Notes under the pieces: model-generated
The model's input: the letters and a program-made list of their open reading frames with translations, nothing else
Databases searched by the model: none
Told to the model about the DNA's origin: nothing
In this document: positions 42,157 to 44,777 of the stretch, piece after piece
How positions within the stretch are numbered: the stretch's first letter is position 1
Layout: each line of letters begins with the position of its first letter
Position numbers and translations under genes: made by a program
Assembly (NCBI GenBank): GCA_016215625.1
Contig: JACRIW010000117.1
Span: forward strand, 1-44,777
DNA: 44,777 bases
DNA from: Candidatus Eiseniibacteriota bacterium
GTDB lineage: Bacteria; Eisenbacteria; RBG-16-71-46
Direction: 5' to 3'

Positions 42157-44777
42157 TCAGCGGAGAAGCCGGTCCAGCGCCGGAAGCGCGAGACCGCGGC
42201 GGCGTGGCAGGCGGACCCGGACGTCCGGGTCGCCGAAGAGCACGAACGGCGCGCGTGAAGAGGTTCTCATTTCCCCGCGGGCGCGCGCCAGCGCCTCGCT
42301 CACCGCGAGGCCCCCGTCGAGCCCGGCGTAGAAGGCGCGGGCGAACTCCACGCTCGCGCGGTCCTCGACCGGGCCGATCGCCCCGACCGCCGAGCGCGCC
42401 CCGGCGGCCAGGAACGCCGTCGCCAGCCCGCGCTCGCCGCGGACGTCCGGCTCGCCGACCGCGGCCGAGCCGCACCCCGCCAGCACGACCAGCGCCGTGC
42501 CGGGGACGCGGCCGGCCACGTCCGCCGCGCGCAGCCACGATTCGTCCCGCGCGACCGGGCCGAGCAGCACGCCGCTGCGCCACGGGTTCTCGGGGTCGGC
42601 CGTGAAGTGCGCCGCCACGTGCACGACGGCGGCCCCTCGCATGCGCTCGAGCGCCGCGCGCACGTCGGCGCCCGTGCGGGGCACGCGCACGTCGGCGCTC
42701 GCGTAGCGCGCACGCAGGAACTCGGCCTCCTCGCGCGCACCGGCAAGTTCGCGGCCGCCGGGCCCGGTGATTCCGGCCAGCACGAACGGTCCCGGCCGGG
42801 GCGAGCGCGCCGTGCGTTCGCGCAGCCGTGCGAGCGCCGTGAGCGACGGCACGTTCGCCACCGCGCGCGAGGCGCCCAGCGTCCGCGTGCCGCCGGGAAG
42901 CGGCAGGTCGTCCCAGGGCAGCGCGCCGGTGACGCCGTCCGCGGTGACGATCCACTGGCGTGCGCTCCCGGCCGCGGCGGCGGCCGGTGCGAGCAGCTCG
43001 CGCGACAGCTCTCGCGCGGCGGACGCGCGCAGTTCCGGCGCGTCCTCGAGCGCGCCCGCCAGCGCTCCCCGCGTCGCGCACCTCGCGCCGCGGCCCGCGC
43101 GCTCGGGGACGGTGTACGCGCGCAGCTCGCGGTTCGCGACCACGAACACGAGCAGGCTGTCGAGCCCGGGGAACGCGTCGAACGCCACTTCGCCCGGGCG
43201 CAGCACGCGCGTGCGCAGGCTCGCCAGCGTGACCGGCGCGGCGCGCGCGCCGCCCATGCGCTCGGTGAACGTGCGCGCCTTGAGCCGCTGCGCCACGTCG
43301 AACGCCTCGCTCGCGCCGCCACCGGCCAGCCGCAGCTCGGCGAGCACCGAGCCCCAGAGATAGACGCCGTCGCGCTCGAGCAGCTCGCGCCACTGCGCCG
43401 AGCGGAACGCGCCGCGGCCGCTCTCCCACGCGCACAGCGCCGCGTGCGCCGCCTCTCGCCCGAGCGCGCGATGGCCGAGCCGGAAGTGCGCGAGCGCCTC
43501 CCCGAGCAGCACGTGCGAGCGCTTCATGCGCCCGAGCGCGTCGCTCGTGTCCACGTCCGCGCTCAGCGCGTGCCAGCGTTCGAGCGCCTCGGCCGGGCGA
43601 CCGCCGCGCAGGGCCTGCATGGCGGCGATGCTGCGCGCCATGAGCGCGTCGTCGCGGTCGAGCGGATCCCCGGCGCCCGAGCCGAGCCACTCGTCCACGA
43701 GCGCGAGGGCGCCGCCGGTGTCGCCGCGGTTGGTGGCGAGTTCCGCGCGCGTGCCGAGCAGCGCGAGCGCGGGCCGCACGCGCGCCGAGAGCGCCAGGTC
43801 CCACGCGCGCTTCGCGAGCCGGTCGGCTTCGGCGTCGCGGTCCTGCCGCGAACGCGCGGAGGCGAGCACGGCGAGCACTTCCGCGCGCTGCCACGCGCGC
43901 AACGGCGTGCGCGTGGAGTCGGCGTACTCCTCGAGCAGCTCGCCCACTTCGTCGTAGCGTCCGAGCCGCGCGAGCGCCCCGGCGAGGTTGAGCGCGGTCG
44001 TGACCGCGTCCTGCGTGCGCGCGCCGGCGCGCTGCAGGCGAAGGGCACGGGCCCAGTTCGGGATCGCCTCGGCCGGATCGCCCGCGATCAGGTCGTGCGT
44101 GGCGAGGTTGTTGAGCGCGATGGCCTCCTGCACGACATCGCCGGCGGCACGCGACTCGCGGATGATCTCGACGTCGAGCGCGCGCGCCTCGCGCGTGCGG
44201 CCCTGGTTGAACAGCGCACGAGAGAGGCCCACGCGGGCGATGCGCCGCAGGCCGGCGTCCCATTCCGGCGACAGCCCGCGCAACGCCGCGCGATAGCCGC
44301 GCTCGGCTGCCGGATAGCGCTCCGCGAGCACGTCGAGGTACGCGAGCGTGAGCCGGCCGTGCGCCTCGTCGCGCTTCAGGTGCGCCCGGCGCGCGAGCGC
44401 CACCAGCCGCCGGGCGTGCGCGGGTGCGGGCGCGACGTCGCCCGAGAGCGCGTGCGCCATGCCGAGCGCGTAGAGCGCGCGGCACTCGAGCAGCGTGTCG
44501 CGCGTGGCGCGCGCGTGCGCGATCGCGGCGTTCGCCTGCGCCGCGCACGAGGCGTAGCGCGCCGCCGCGAGGAACTGCCGCGCGCGCAGCGCCGCCGCGA
44601 CGGCGCGCGCGGAGGTGTCCGCGCTCGCGCCGCACTCGGGACCGCCCACCCAGCGCCCGACGTCGTCGGCGCTCGCGTGCGCGGCGAGCGAATCGAACCG
44701 CGCGAAGAGCACGCGCGTGTGCGGCGCCGGACGCGCGGAAGCCGTCGCGGCGGCGCACGAGAGCCGCGCCCCCGCCC
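42157..44777 (-). CDS. TPR-CHAT (caspase-like) protease, 5' end beyond the window
   Basis: At least 872 residues; the frame is still open at the right edge. The visible N-terminus (ARLSCAAATASARPAPHT) looks like the end of a signal peptide or lipobox, so the start lies beyond 44777. The N-terminal two thirds are tetratricopeptide-type helical repeats (A/L-rich pairs such as AIALNNLATHDLIAGDPAEAIPNW). The C-terminal third is a CHAT domain. Its catalytic dyad is visible: His in VVHVAAHF (codon 42607-42609) and, 45 residues on, Cys in LVVLAGCGSA (42472-42474), followed by GERGLATAFLAAGARSAVGAI. It is first of three co-directional genes, ahead of a sigma factor and its anti-sigma factor, suggesting that it controls them by proteolysis. 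Confidence 0.9.
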   Translation of the reverse strand, partial: AGARLSCAAATASARPAPHTRVLFARFDSLAAHASADDVGRWVGGPECGASADTSARAVAAALRARQFLAAARYASCAAQANAAIAHARATRDTLLECRALYALGMAHALSGDVAPAPAHARRLVALARRAHLKRDEAHGRLTLAYLDVLAERYPAAERGYRAALRGLSPEWDAGLRRIARVGLSRALFNQGRTREARALDVEIIRESRAAGDVVQEAIALNNLATHDLIAGDPAEAIPNWARALRLQRAGARTQDAVTTALNLAGALARLGRYDEVGELLEEYADSTRTPLRAWQRAEVLAVLASARSRQDRDAEADRLAKRAWDLALSARVRPALALLGTRAELATNRGDTGGALALVDEWLGSGAGDPLDRDDALMARSIAAMQALRGGRPAEALERWHALSADVDTSDALGRMKRSHVLLGEALAHFRLGHRALGREAAHAALCAWESGRGAFRSAQWRELLERDGVYLWGSVLAELRLAGGGASEAFDVAQRLKARTFTERMGGARAAPVTLASLRTRVLRPGEVAFDAFPGLDSLLVFVVANRELRAYTVPERAGRGARCATRGALAGALEDAPELRASAARELSRELLAPAAAAAGSARQWIVTADGVTGALPWDDLPLPGGTRTLGASRAVANVPSLTALARLRERTARSPRPGPFVLAGITGPGGRELAGAREEAEFLRARYASADVRVPRTGADVRAALERMRGAAVVHVAAHFTADPENPWRSGVLLGPVARDESWLRAADVAGRVPGTALVVLAGCGSAAVGEPDVRGERGLATAFLAAGARSAVGAIGPVEDRASVEFARAFYAGLDGGLAVSEALARARGEMRTSSRAPFVLFGDPDVRVRLPRRRGLALPALDRLLR

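Noticed and set aside
40828..44777. A genuine type III-E CRISPR locus
   Set aside because: No CRISPR repeats, no gRAMP/Cas7-11 effector and no Csx30/Csx31-like gene is visible in the window. Only the protease-sigma logic is shared.
1..44777. tRNA or rRNA genes
   Set aside because: I looked for the T-loop GTTCGA-type signature with flanking stems, and for conserved rRNA stretches, on both strands and found none that fold properly.

Overview
The window is a very GC-rich bacterial chromosome segment of 44.8 kb with 29 confidently placed protein genes. No rRNA, tRNA, insertion sequence or CRISPR array was seen. Two adjacent secreted proteins end in FlgD/type-A-like sorting tails. Together with the high GC, the ferredoxin-linked oxidoreductases and the ECF sigma factors, this fits an uncultured FCB-group lineage such as Candidatus Eisenbacteria. 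That assignment is an inference, because no phylogenetic marker gene is present.

Layout. (1) 48-4525, minus: a pyruvate-type 2-oxoacid:ferredoxin oxidoreductase operon (gamma, GltD-like flavoprotein fused to a delta ferredoxin, alpha, beta). (2) 4837-7377, minus: a hybrid histidine kinase and an HsmA-type membrane protein. (3) 7510-12157, plus: a 24-bp inverted repeat, then iorA, iorB and an ADP-forming acyl-CoA synthetase. This is a keto-acid to acyl-CoA to ATP route for amino-acid fermentation. It is followed by an OPT-family peptide transporter that could supply the amino acids. (4) 14167-18324, minus: a HAMP-SpoIIE phosphatase and a chemoreceptor. (5) 18670-25216, plus: an M13 metallopeptidase and two secreted proteins, one combining lamin-tail and phospholipase-D domains. 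(6) 25232-29160, minus: a tightly overlapping operon of VIT-VWA protein, sigma factor, 75-aa protein and rhomboid protease. (7) 29324-32449, plus: a Fic protein with an elaborate leader, a class III aminotransferase and a GlsB-type membrane protein. (8) 32451-39913, minus: a Cus-type copper/silver efflux operon (Cys-rich secreted protein, CusC, CusB, CusA, cupredoxin, LEA-type lipoprotein). (9) 40057-40671, minus: an NYN-domain nuclease in less GC-rich DNA. (10) 40828 to the right edge, minus: an operon of TPR-CHAT protease (5' end outside the window), ECF sigma factor and membrane anti-sigma factor.

The most striking theme is two sigma-factor operons that each include a protease gene: caspase-like CHAT in one and rhomboid in the other. 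The TPR-CHAT/sigma/anti-sigma set has the same parts as the output arm of the type III-E CRISPR Craspase system, where a TPR-CHAT protease cleaves a protein that restrains a sigma factor. Here there is no CRISPR component in view. The Fic and NYN genes each have a structured leader. Several other genes have a -10 element 6-7 nt from the ATG, which suggests leaderless transcription.
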